A stretch of DNA of 27,377 nt. It comes from RGIG5057 sp036653755 (GTDB lineage Bacteria > Bacillota > Clostridia > TANB77 > CAG-465). The stretch covers positions 1-27,377 of the forward strand of contig JAVVTJ010000011.1 in assembly GCA_036653755.1 (NCBI GenBank). Reading direction: 5' to 3'. Positions 1 through 7,674 of the stretch are shown here, one piece after another. A program made the position numbers and the translations under genes. Every line of letters begins with the position of its first letter. Position 1 is the first letter of the stretch. The notes below the pieces were generated by a model, which saw only the letters and a program-made list of their open reading frames with translations, was not told where the DNA came from and did not search any database.

Positions 1-46
1 TTTGGTAGCTCTTTTTTACTTTCATTTTTTCATAATCTATTTTACA

Positions 47-901
47 CTACCACTTACCTAATTTACTAAGTACATTTGCTGAGTAATATCCAATACCAAA
101 CGTAACAATTGATATAAGTATTGTAACTATTGTAGAATTTGCTAAATTTACATTCATAATAACTGCAAAAGGACTTGAAACAACAAGACCTAAAATAGCC
201 CAATGCATAGTTTTGTTATATTTACTAAGTAACCATTTAATTAATTTAGCAATTAATATAATACCTATAAGTACACCAATTGCAAATGGTAATAAAATAA
301 TAAAATTAGTAAAAAATTCTGATATATTTAATGTTATAATTGATTTAATTGTACTACTTACAAGTCCCATTACTTTTTGATAATATCCAATAGTCATAAG
401 AAACATTGAACCACTTACTCCTGGAATTATCATAGTAGCTGCTGAAACTGCGCCAATTATACACATAAGTATTGGATTAGTATTAACATCAGTAGATGTT
501 TTTCCCATCATACTAAAAAAAGGTAATCCTATAACTATAATCATCATTATTATAAATACTGTAATATCAATAGGTTTAACTTTTTTATTTTCAATATTTT
601 TTATAACAAGAGGCAATGCTCCAATTATTAATCCAACAAATAGCGCAGTTGTCTGAATTTCATAATTTTGAAGTAAATGAGTTACAACAAAAACTGCAAA
701 TATGATACCAATTATTAAACCTACTATATACATCCAAATCTCTTTTATTGTTTTAATAGGATGTTTAATTATAGAATTTATAGCATCAATTAATTTATCA
801 TATATACCTGTTACAACTGCTATTGTTCCACCACTTACGCCAGGTATTACATTCGCTGTTCCAATTAACATTCCTTTTAATATTTCTATAAATGTTTTCA
901 A
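47..901 (-). CDS. DUF368 family membrane protein (candidate undecaprenyl-phosphate translocase)
   Basis: The 284-residue protein is almost entirely hydrophobic, with about eight predicted membrane segments. It carries the DUF368 hallmark twice: a PGVSGG motif at residues 20-25 and a second PGVSG at 160-164, suggesting two related halves. DUF368 proteins have been linked to recycling of the lipid carrier undecaprenyl phosphate across the cytoplasmic membrane for cell-wall synthesis; that role is known for the family and is inferred here. The ATG start is well supported by a GAGGTGAT ribosome binding site a few bases upstream. The length is normal for the family. It appears to be transcribed alone from a promoter between 931 and 990. 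What follows it lies outside the window. Confidence 0.9.
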   Translation of the reverse strand: MKTFIEILKGMLIGTANVIPGVSGGTIAVVTGIYDKLIDAINSIIKHPIKTIKEIWMYIVGLIIGIIFAVFVVTHLLQNYEIQTTALFVGLIIGALPLVIKNIENKKVKPIDITVFIIMMIIVIGLPFFSMMGKTSTDVNTNPILMCIIGAVSAATMIIPGVSGSMFLMTIGYYQKVMGLVSSTIKSIITLNISEFFTNFIILLPFAIGVLIGIILIAKLIKWLLSKYNKTMHWAILGLVVSSPFAVIMNVNLANSTIVTILISIVTFGIGYYSANVLSKLGKW

Positions 902-930
902 AATATCACCTCATTTCAAAGTATATATGA

Positions 931-979
931 ATTATATCATTATTTTATATGATTTACAATATTATATCATTATTTTATA
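931..979 (-). repeat. 19-bp direct repeat carrying promoter -10 boxes
   Basis: An identical 19-bp sequence occurs at 931-949 and 961-979. On the minus strand each copy ends in TATAAT. The downstream copy has a TTGTAA -35-like box 17 bp upstream (954-959), making it the likely promoter of the DUF368 gene. The other copy lacks a good -35 box. Confidence 0.55.
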
Positions 980-1113
980 AAATTTTGTATGAGTTTTATA
1001 ATCGTTGGCAAACTATTAACAATGGCTTTGTATCAACATTCTATAAATTTCACTATATTTTGATCTTATTTTACTACTTTTATTATACATTTTTTTTGCT
1101 ATTTTCAACTATT

Positions 1114-1308
1114 CTAATATATTATTTCTTTTATTTTACACATTTTATCTGTTCTTAAATATTCTATTTCTGGTATTGTTTGTACATTTAACTCGTTTTC
1201 TATACCTTTATACTCATAGCTTAACACCATTGACAATATTCTACTTAAATTATCTGCTCCTACTTTTGAAAAGCTCATTCTTCTTTTTTTCTTTTGCCAA
1301 CTAAAACT
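1114..1308 (-). pseudogene. Possible C-terminal remnant of a transposase
   Basis: On the minus strand an open frame bounded by stops reads as about 64 residues. It begins with a basic stretch around WQKKKRRMSFS and continues with KVGADNLSRIL. The 'KKRxMSxSxxGADxLSRI' pattern resembles the C-terminal end of ISLre2/UPF0236-type transposases, from memory of the family. There is no convincing ribosome binding site before the internal ATG at 1278, and a TAA stop interrupts the frame directly upstream. It therefore reads as the tail of a decayed gene. The assignment is tentative; it could be a chance open frame. The rest of 980-1405 shows no gene. Confidence 0.3.
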
Positions 1309-1405
1309 TTACTCATATTATAATTTACAATATTACATAAAATAAAAATAGTATAACTTTTAAATTATACTATTTTACATATATTAAATTTTATTATATA
1401 TTTTT

Positions 1406-2374
1406 TTACTTATTTTCTACTAATACATTAATACTACTAGCAATTATTTCAGACATTTTATCAATTATTTCATCTACTTCTTTTGGAGTTACAATATAAT
1501 TTTGTGTATCTAATGTATTTGCTATCATTGTATATCTATTATCGTTATTTAATAATTCAAATATTTTACTACTATTTTTTTTATCAATATTATCATTATT
1601 TAACTGTTCTATTTCTTTTTGACTATTTTCAAGTAACTTATCAATTGCTTCATTTGTAATAGTTGCCATATCAACAACAGTTGGTACTCCAATAGCTATA
1701 ACAGGTATATTTAACGTATTTTCATTTATACCTTCTCTTGTATTTTTAACACCAGCTCCTGGAACAATTCCTTTATTACTAAGCTGAATTGTTCTACCTA
1801 TTCTAGATACACTTTGTGAAGCTAAACTATCTATTGCAATAACAATATCGGGTTTAACTTTATTTACAACACTTTCAACAATTTCACAAGTTTCTATTCC
1901 AGTTGTTCCAAGTACACCAGGAGATATTGCGCTCATTTCTCTTATATTACTATCTATACATTTTTTTGCAAATTTAAGTAAATGTCTTGTTATATCTAAA
2001 TATTTTACAACCTTAGGTCCTAAAGCATCAGGAGTTACATAAATATTACCAAGACCTACAATCATTAATGTTTTATTTTTATCTTCAACTAATTCTTGAA
2101 TATTTTCTGATAATTTTTGTATTAACAACTGTTTTTCTTCTTCTGATAAATATTCCATATTATATGCTTCTATTGTTATATATTTACCTTTTTCTTTTGA
2201 CAATGCTTTTTCTCCATTTTCATTAGTTATCTCAACAGTTGTTATTTTTATATTTTTTTCACTATCTGTTTTAACAATAACTCCATCTATTTCACTTAAA
2301 TTATGAACTCTTTTATATGTATCTACTCGCTCATCCGCCATATCTGTTCTAAAATTTAAATAACTTTTATTCAA
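1406..2374 (-). CDS. gpr: GPR endopeptidase (germination/spore protease)
   Basis: GPR is the aspartic-type protease that degrades small acid-soluble spore proteins at germination. The sequence shows the conserved RTDMADE segment at the mature N-terminus, VGLGN and TPDALGP, SPGVLGTTGIE, the VIAIDSLA motif and GVPTVVD near the C-terminus, all typical of family A25. An upstream ATG at 2422 exists, but it has no ribosome binding site and overlaps a promoter -35 box. I prefer the TTG at 2374, preceded by AAGGTGAG (2379-2386) at good spacing. This gives 322 residues and a short propeptide before RTDMADE. The gene is monocistronic and diverges from the M14 peptidase gene. Its presence shows that the organism makes endospores. 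Confidence 0.93.
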   Translation of the reverse strand: MNKSYLNFRTDMADERVDTYKRVHNLSEIDGVIVKTDSEKNIKITTVEITNENGEKALSKEKGKYITIEAYNMEYLSEEEKQLLIQKLSENIQELVEDKNKTLMIVGLGNIYVTPDALGPKVVKYLDITRHLLKFAKKCIDSNIREMSAISPGVLGTTGIETCEIVESVVNKVKPDIVIAIDSLASQSVSRIGRTIQLSNKGIVPGAGVKNTREGINENTLNIPVIAIGVPTVVDMATITNEAIDKLLENSQKEIEQLNNDNIDKKNSSKIFELLNNDNRYTMIANTLDTQNYIVTPKEVDEIIDKMSEIIASSINVLVENK

Positions 2375-2391
2375 TATACTCACCTTATGTA

Positions 2392-2421
2392 TATTATATC
2401 TAAATTTAATGTATTTATTCA
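2392..2421 (-). promoter_or_regulatory. gpr promoter (sigma-G-like candidate)
   Basis: On the minus strand TGAATA (2416-2421) is followed after 17 bp by TATAATA (2392-2398). This is close to the forespore sigma-G pattern (TGAATA / CATACTA), as expected for gpr, but the -10 also fits sigma-A. The start of transcription would lie just upstream of the TTG start codon at 2374. Confidence 0.5.
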
Positions 2422-2455
2422 TTTTAAATACATATATTGTACAAGGTGAAGCAAG

Positions 2456-3568
2456 TTGTTTTTAAATAAATATATTTTCTCATATGATGAAGTTATATCT
2501 ATATTAGATAGTTTAACAAAAACAAATAGTAATATACATAAAATGGATTCAATAGGTAAAAGTTATTATGGATATGATATTCCATATTATACAATTGGAA
2601 ATGGTAATTTAGATGTTATTTTAATTGCTGGAACTCATGGAAATGAATTAGTTACTGTTACATATATTATGAATTTAATTCAAAGTTTATTAAATTCTAA
2701 AAGTTATTTAAAAAAATATACTTTTCATATATTACCAATAATAAATCCAGAAGGATATATCATTTCTTCTAGTAATGTAATTCATAATACAAAAAATATG
2801 AATAAAAAAGAGTTTGAAAATTACTCAAAAAAATATTTAAAGTTATATACAATAGATGATTTAAATGTAGAAAAAGGATTAAAAAAAGAAAAAGAATATA
2901 AAAAATTAATGATTTCTTCTACTGAATTTATTGATAATATTTTTCTTAGAAAAAGTGTTGAAAATATTTTAAAAAATACAAATTTAGATAGTAGCGTATT
3001 AGCAGTATGGCAAACTAATGGTAAAGGTATTGATATAAACAGCAACTCAATACATGAATTTGAAAATATGAGAAAGCTTAGAAATATACAAGAATATGGC
3101 AAAATGAGATACAATGATATTGCCGTATATATTCCAAGTCCTAATAGTTATCCTGGAAAAGAAATATTTGATAAAGATGTTCCTGAAAATATAGCATTAT
3201 ATAACTTTGTAAATAAAATATATTCAAAAGGAAATTTAAAATTATTTTTATCTTATCATTCAACAGGTGCACAAATATATGGTTATCCTAATATTAATAA
3301 AACAAAACCTAAACAAATAGATTTAATTTTAAATGGAATGTATAATTACAGACATTTTACAAATTATGACTTAATTAATGAAAAATATAAATATGGAGTT
3401 ATGGATTATTACCGAATAGCATTAGATAAAGTTATAACTTTAACAATAGAATTATCAAAAATAAATGGAAATCCAATAGGACCTTTTTCAAATTTAGAAA
3501 ATCTTCAAAAAGAATTTAATGATAATACAAAAGCTATGCTTTATACATTAGATAAAACTAATATTTAA
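2456..3568 (+). CDS. M14 family zinc metallopeptidase (carboxypeptidase-like)
   Basis: The 370-residue protein has the M14 zinc ligands in order: GTHGNE with H61 and E64, and the LSYHSTG segment with H267. The catalytic glutamate sits in TIELS (E331). The family includes carboxypeptidases and gamma-D-glutamyl-diaminopimelate endopeptidases acting on peptidoglycan peptides; its place beside gpr suggests a spore or cell-wall role, which is inference. Two oddities: the usual NRN motif reads NSN (N194-S195-N196), losing the substrate-binding arginine, and a lysine-rich insertion of roughly 80 residues separates the first and third zinc ligands. No clear signal peptide is present. The start is TTG at 2456 with an AAGGTG ribosome binding site at 2443-2448. 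The gene ends at a strong bidirectional terminator. Confidence 0.82.
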   Translation: MFLNKYIFSYDEVISILDSLTKTNSNIHKMDSIGKSYYGYDIPYYTIGNGNLDVILIAGTHGNELVTVTYIMNLIQSLLNSKSYLKKYTFHILPIINPEGYIISSSNVIHNTKNMNKKEFENYSKKYLKLYTIDDLNVEKGLKKEKEYKKLMISSTEFIDNIFLRKSVENILKNTNLDSSVLAVWQTNGKGIDINSNSIHEFENMRKLRNIQEYGKMRYNDIAVYIPSPNSYPGKEIFDKDVPENIALYNFVNKIYSKGNLKLFLSYHSTGAQIYGYPNINKTKPKQIDLILNGMYNYRHFTNYDLINEKYKYGVMDYYRIALDKVITLTIELSKINGNPIGPFSNLENLQKEFNDNTKAMLYTLDKTNI

Positions 3569-3569
3569 T

Positions 3570-3600
3570 AAAAATCCATTAAATAAACTAATGGATTTTT
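3570..3600. terminator. Bidirectional intrinsic terminator
   Basis: A perfect 12-bp stem (3570-3581 with 3589-3600) closes a 7-base loop. Five A at one foot and five T at the other give a U-tract in both directions. It serves the M14 peptidase gene on the plus strand and the trmFO-holA operon on the minus strand. Confidence 0.88.
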
Positions 3601-3603
3601 ATA

Positions 3604-4509
3604 TTACATCATACAAATTATTTCTTTCAAACCAACTTCAAAATCTATTTCTCCTACTTTTGTTTTACTATCATAATCATTAAATTTATTCATAAGTAAT
3701 TTTAAATGTTTTAATGTATATTTATCTGAAGATTTATTTAACTTACCAAAAGCAAAAGGATGAATTTTAAGTATTTCATTAACGTTATTTATATTTTTTT
3801 CTTTTAAATATTTTATCATATACATCTGTTTTATTTGTTTATATAACATAATTGATATTTTAATAGCAGGTTCTTTTTGAAGAAATAAACTGTTAAGCAT
3901 AAGTATTGCTTCTTTTTTTTGTTTATTTACTGCTAAATCTAACATATCAAATAACTTAGAATTTAAAGTTTTAACACATATTTTATCTATATCTTCTTTT
4001 GTAACAGTGCTACCTTCTTTTAAATATGATACTATTTTTTTAAGTTCATTTATATTGTTATTTTTATCTTCTGAACATATATCTACCATATATTCAGCAG
4101 TAGTATAATCTATATTTAATTTATACATTTTAAGTGTTGATATTATATAACTTATCATATCTTTTGTAGATAAATATTTAAATTCTTTAACCTCAGCTTT
4201 TTTAGACAATTCTTTAAATTCTGTTAATCTTTTATCAACATTATCCTCAATTATGATATATGTATCATCACTATCTGCATCATTAATCATTTTTTTAACA
4301 TTAAATTTTAAATTAGTATCTTTAATTATAACTAATTTATTTGATCCGAAAAAAGTAACAGAATATGATATAGATTCTAATTCATCTATATTTTCTTTTG
4401 TTATTTGAAATAAATTAACACCTATTTCTAACTTATCAAATTTAGATTTTAACTTATCTACAAATTTATATAAATCATATTTTTCTTCGCCATATAATAA
4501 ATATATCAA
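3604..4509 (-). CDS. holA: DNA polymerase III subunit delta
   Basis: HolA is the delta subunit of the clamp-loader complex that opens the sliding clamp for loading onto DNA. The 301-residue protein starts with MIYLLYGEEKYDLYKFVDKL, typical of the family. It shows the expected pattern of an N-terminal AAA+-like region lacking Walker motifs and a helical C-terminal domain with the segment KQKKEAILMLNSLFLQKEPAIKI. The start is a TTG at 4509 behind AAAGGATG. It lies 18 bp downstream of trmFO on the same strand, so the two are probably cotranscribed, and both end at the shared terminator at 3570-3600. The family is divergent, but the length and layout fit well. Confidence 0.88.
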   Translation of the reverse strand: MIYLLYGEEKYDLYKFVDKLKSKFDKLEIGVNLFQITKENIDELESISYSVTFFGSNKLVIIKDTNLKFNVKKMINDADSDDTYIIIEDNVDKRLTEFKELSKKAEVKEFKYLSTKDMISYIISTLKMYKLNIDYTTAEYMVDICSEDKNNNINELKKIVSYLKEGSTVTKEDIDKICVKTLNSKLFDMLDLAVNKQKKEAILMLNSLFLQKEPAIKISIMLYKQIKQMYMIKYLKEKNINNVNEILKIHPFAFGKLNKSSDKYTLKHLKLLMNKFNDYDSKTKVGEIDFEVGLKEIICMM

Positions 4510-4527
4510 TTAATTCACATCCTTTAT

Positions 4528-5859
4528 TTACAAAATATATTCTAAACTTTCTTTAAAACTTTTTATACTTTCTATTGCTCTATCTGCAAACATTGTATAT
4601 TTTGTTTTTTTATCTAATTTACCTGTTATATCTAATGGTTTTAATATTCCAAAATTTGCATTCATTGGTTGGTAATTATCAGTTTCATTACTTACATGTT
4701 TACTTAAACTACCAAGCATTGTATCTAGTGGAAATGATATTTTTTTATCATTTAATTTTGCTATTATACTCATTGCTACCATCATACCACTGCTACTACT
4801 TTCAATATACCCTTCAACGCCAGATATTTGACCTGCAAAATATATATTATTTTTTTCTTTCATACAAAAATTATTATCCAATACTTTACTTGCATTTATA
4901 TATGTATTTTTATGCATAACACCATATCTTAAAAATTTAGCATTTTCAAGTCCTGGTATCATTTTAAATACTCTTTCTTGTTCACTAAATTTTAAACTTG
5001 TTTGAAAACCAACTAAGTTATATGCTGTTTTATCTTCATTTTCACTTCTTAACTGAACTACAGCATAATTTTTTTCACCTGTTTTAGGATTATTTAAACC
5101 TACTGGTTTAAGCATTCCAAAAGTTAAAGTTTTTTCTCCTCTTTTAGCCATTTCTTCTATTGGCATACATCCTTCAAAAAGAAGTAATTTATCAAAAGAA
5201 TGTCTGCTTGCAGATTCTGCTGTTATAAGTGAGTTATAAAATAAAAGGTACTGCTCTTTATTCATTGGTAAATTTAAATAATCTCCGCCTTCTTCTCCAT
5301 ATCTATCCATACTATACGCTATATCATAATTAATACTATCACTATCAATAATAGGAGCAGCTGCATCATAAAAATACAAACTTTCATTTCCTATTAATTT
5401 CATTATACTTTTAGATAAATTATCAGTAGTAAGTGGACCTGTTGCAATTACAGTTATACTATCGTTATTAACTATTTCTTCTAAATTATTTATTTCTTTA
5501 TTTATAACTGTTATATTTTTATTTGATTTAATTTTTTCTGTTATATAACTAGAAAATTTATCTCTATCTACTGCTAATGCTTGACCTGCTTCTACTTTAC
5601 TTTTATATGCTGCTTCAATTATTATACTATTAAAATTAGTCATTTCTTTTTTTAATAATCCACAAGCGTTAGTAATACTTTCTGACTTTAAAGAATTACT
5701 ACACACAAGTTCAGCAAAATTATTACTTTCATGAGCTTCAGATTTGTTATATGGTTTCATTTCATATAACTTTACTTTTATATTATTTCTTGCTAAAATA
5801 TTTGCACATTCACATCCAGCAAGTCCTGCACCTATTATATTTACTATTATATCTTTCAT
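4528..5859 (-). CDS. trmFO: tRNA (uracil-54-C5)-methyltransferase, folate/FAD-dependent
   Basis: TrmFO makes ribothymidine at position 54 of the tRNA T-loop, using methylenetetrahydrofolate as carbon donor and FADH2 as reductant. The 443-residue protein opens with the FAD dinucleotide-binding motif GAGLAG (residues 10-15), followed by EMKP and the conserved LVCSNSLKSE segment, with C53 at the position of the reactive cysteine of the family. A second conserved cysteine lies in FEGCMPIEEMA (C231). The C-terminal part has GQISGVEGYIES and the NFGIL segment seen in the family. The start has an AAAGGAA ribosome binding site. A sigma-A-type promoter lies just upstream at 5886-5914, and a near-identical copy of that promoter precedes the ABC genes. 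holA follows after 18 bp. Confidence 0.96.
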   Translation of the reverse strand: MKDIIVNIIGAGLAGCECANILARNNIKVKLYEMKPYNKSEAHESNNFAELVCSNSLKSESITNACGLLKKEMTNFNSIIIEAAYKSKVEAGQALAVDRDKFSSYITEKIKSNKNITVINKEINNLEEIVNNDSITVIATGPLTTDNLSKSIMKLIGNESLYFYDAAAPIIDSDSINYDIAYSMDRYGEEGGDYLNLPMNKEQYLLFYNSLITAESASRHSFDKLLLFEGCMPIEEMAKRGEKTLTFGMLKPVGLNNPKTGEKNYAVVQLRSENEDKTAYNLVGFQTSLKFSEQERVFKMIPGLENAKFLRYGVMHKNTYINASKVLDNNFCMKEKNNIYFAGQISGVEGYIESSSSGMMVAMSIIAKLNDKKISFPLDTMLGSLSKHVSNETDNYQPMNANFGILKPLDITGKLDKKTKYTMFADRAIESIKSFKESLEYIL

Positions 5860-5885
5860 ATTAAATTCCTTTACTTTACAAATAC

Positions 5886-5916
5886 ATTATACCATTAAAT
5901 ACATTAAATTTCAATG
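5886..5916 (-). promoter_or_regulatory. trmFO promoter; copy B of a duplicated 31-bp element
   Basis: On the minus strand TTGAAA (5909-5914) is followed after 17 bp by TATAAT (5886-5891), a good sigma-A promoter 27 bp upstream of the trmFO start. The whole 31-bp block recurs at 9520-9550 with one mismatch (position 5892 against 9526). Confidence 0.85.
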
Positions 5917-5961
5917 CTTTTCAAACTAGGTAATCTCTTTTATTTATTAGAAATCACTTTT

Positions 5962-7674
5962 TTACATATTTTGTATGGCTTGATAATATTTATTACCTTT
6001 CATCAATGCTTTATGAGTTCCTTGTCCTACAAGTTTACAATTATCAATAACAATTATCTCATCTGCAAGTTTCATTAACTCTGGCTTATGTGTAATAACT
6101 AAAATAGTATGATCCTTTTTTAAATCTTTCATTATTTCAAAAATCTCTTTTGAAGTATTGTAATCCAAAGTTGAAGTAACCTCATCAAATAATAATAACT
6201 CTGACTTTGAAAGAAGTGTTCTAGCCAAAGCTAATAATTGTTTTTGACCAGATGATATATTTTCTGCGTCACTAACTAATTTAGTGTTATAGCCACTTTT
6301 TAAACTCATAATATAATCGTGAATACCCACTCTCTTACAAGCTTCTATTTGATTATTATGATTAGAATCTACCAAACTAAAATTCTCTCTAATACTCATA
6401 TCAAAGATAAAAGGCTTTTGAGTAACGATTGATACATTTGTTGAAAACACTTCTTTTGAATAATCGTAAATATTTACATCATCTAATAAAATAGTTCCTT
6501 TGCTCAATTTATATAATCTTAATAATAATCTAAAAATTGTTGATTTACCACTACCACTCTTGCCTACAATCGCTACAAAAGAATTAGGTTTTATCTCAAA
6601 ACTAACATTTTTAAGTGAATCTTGTTCTTCATATTTAAAAGACACATCAACAAATTTAACACTTCCTTTAATGTTATTTTGATTATGTTTGCCAAACTCT
6701 AACATATTTTTAGTTTGATAATTTAATATTTTATGAATCCTATCAATTCTAGTTGAATTACCAGAAACAGCCTCTAAAGTATTATATAATTCAGAAAATT
6801 TTGTTTGTATATCTTCGAAATAGCCAATAACTAATACTAATGTAGCAATATCATATCTTCCATTTAATATTAACACTATTAAAACAAAATATATAAATAA
6901 TTTGCCAAAACCTAGTATTGTAGGTACTAAAACAAATACATTATCATTATACTTTCTCTTTTTAAAATAATCTACTCTCCAAGATTTTTTATATTCTTTC
7001 AAGTAATCATGCAAGTCATCTCCCATATTAAATGCTTTAATTTCTTTATTCCCATCTATAATTTGTCCGAATAGTCCAGTTATTTTATCTTGATGTTTTC
7101 GCTGATTTGCTAAATAGAAATCTCTTTTTTTTATGTTATAAGTAAAGCCAACACAAGAGAAGATACTTAATATTAGCGTAATAATTCCAATAAAAGCACT
7201 TACATTAAACAAAATAATTATCGAAATCAACACACTTATTAAATAAGTAATTGTATCAAATATTTCATCTGGTATTTGCATAACTTTACCTACATCAGTA
7301 AAAGAAGAATTAACTATAAATGATGTTGACATATCTTTTGTAAAATTCTCATCTAATACAGTAACTTTGTCCATTATTTTTTGTTGCAACTTGTTATGAA
7401 CAAAAATAGAATTATTCTTATATGCCTCAAAATTATAATGATGGCATAAAACATATAATAAACTACAAACAAAAAATATCACTACACATATAAATGCCAT
7501 TTGATAATTTGCATTAGTAGTATATTTAACTATCAGCGAAGCAATAAAAGGTAATGTTAATAATGTAGCACTTCTCAAAAATGCCGATAATAACAAATGA
7601 AATAAACATTTCTTACTATTTGCACCTAAACTAAAATATTTCTTTGATATTAAGTAAAATCTTTTAAACATCAT
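5962..7674 (-). CDS. ABC exporter half-transporter, catalytically competent subunit
   Basis: This is a fused ABC exporter: an N-terminal membrane domain with about six helices followed by a nucleotide-binding domain. Numbering from the longer 574-residue reading (TTG at 7686), Walker A GKSGSGKST is at 375-383, Walker B ends in D501-E502, and the switch histidine is H533. The signature motif is ISSGQ (477-481), not the canonical LSGGQ. I prefer an ATG at 7674 or 7671, next to a GGGGTG ribosome binding site, giving about 570 residues. The gene overlaps the end of the upstream ABC gene, so the two are translationally coupled. Together they should form a heterodimeric exporter of unknown substrate. 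No peptide-precursor, immunity or regulator gene lies beside them. Confidence 0.88.
   Translation of the reverse strand: MMFKRFYLISKKYFSLGANSKKCLFHLLLSAFLRSATLLTLPFIASLIVKYTTNANYQMAFICVVIFFVCSLLYVLCHHYNFEAYKNNSIFVHNKLQQKIMDKVTVLDENFTKDMSTSFIVNSSFTDVGKVMQIPDEIFDTITYLISVLISIIILFNVSAFIGIITLILSIFSCVGFTYNIKKRDFYLANQRKHQDKITGLFGQIIDGNKEIKAFNMGDDLHDYLKEYKKSWRVDYFKKRKYNDNVFVLVPTILGFGKLFIYFVLIVLILNGRYDIATLVLVIGYFEDIQTKFSELYNTLEAVSGNSTRIDRIHKILNYQTKNMLEFGKHNQNNIKGSVKFVDVSFKYEEQDSLKNVSFEIKPNSFVAIVGKSGSGKSTIFRLLLRLYKLSKGTILLDDVNIYDYSKEVFSTNVSIVTQKPFIFDMSIRENFSLVDSNHNNQIEACKRVGIHDYIMSLKSGYNTKLVSDAENISSGQKQLLALARTLLSKSELLLFDEVTSTLDYNTSKEIFEIMKDLKKDHTILVITHKPELMKLADEIIVIDNCKLVGQGTHKALMKGNKYYQAIQNM

Noticed and set aside
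1..46. Start of another minus-strand gene at the left edge
   Set aside because: An ATG near position 26 reads MKVKKSYQ off the edge, but there is no clear ribosome binding site and too little sequence to judge.
949..1158. Plus-strand open frame of 69 codons
   Set aside because: It is rich in Tyr, Phe and Ile as expected from AT-rich noncoding DNA, and has no ribosome binding site or recognisable domain.
2821..3114. Minus-strand open frame inside the M14 peptidase gene
   Set aside because: It lies opposite conserved coding sequence and has the composition of an antisense shadow.
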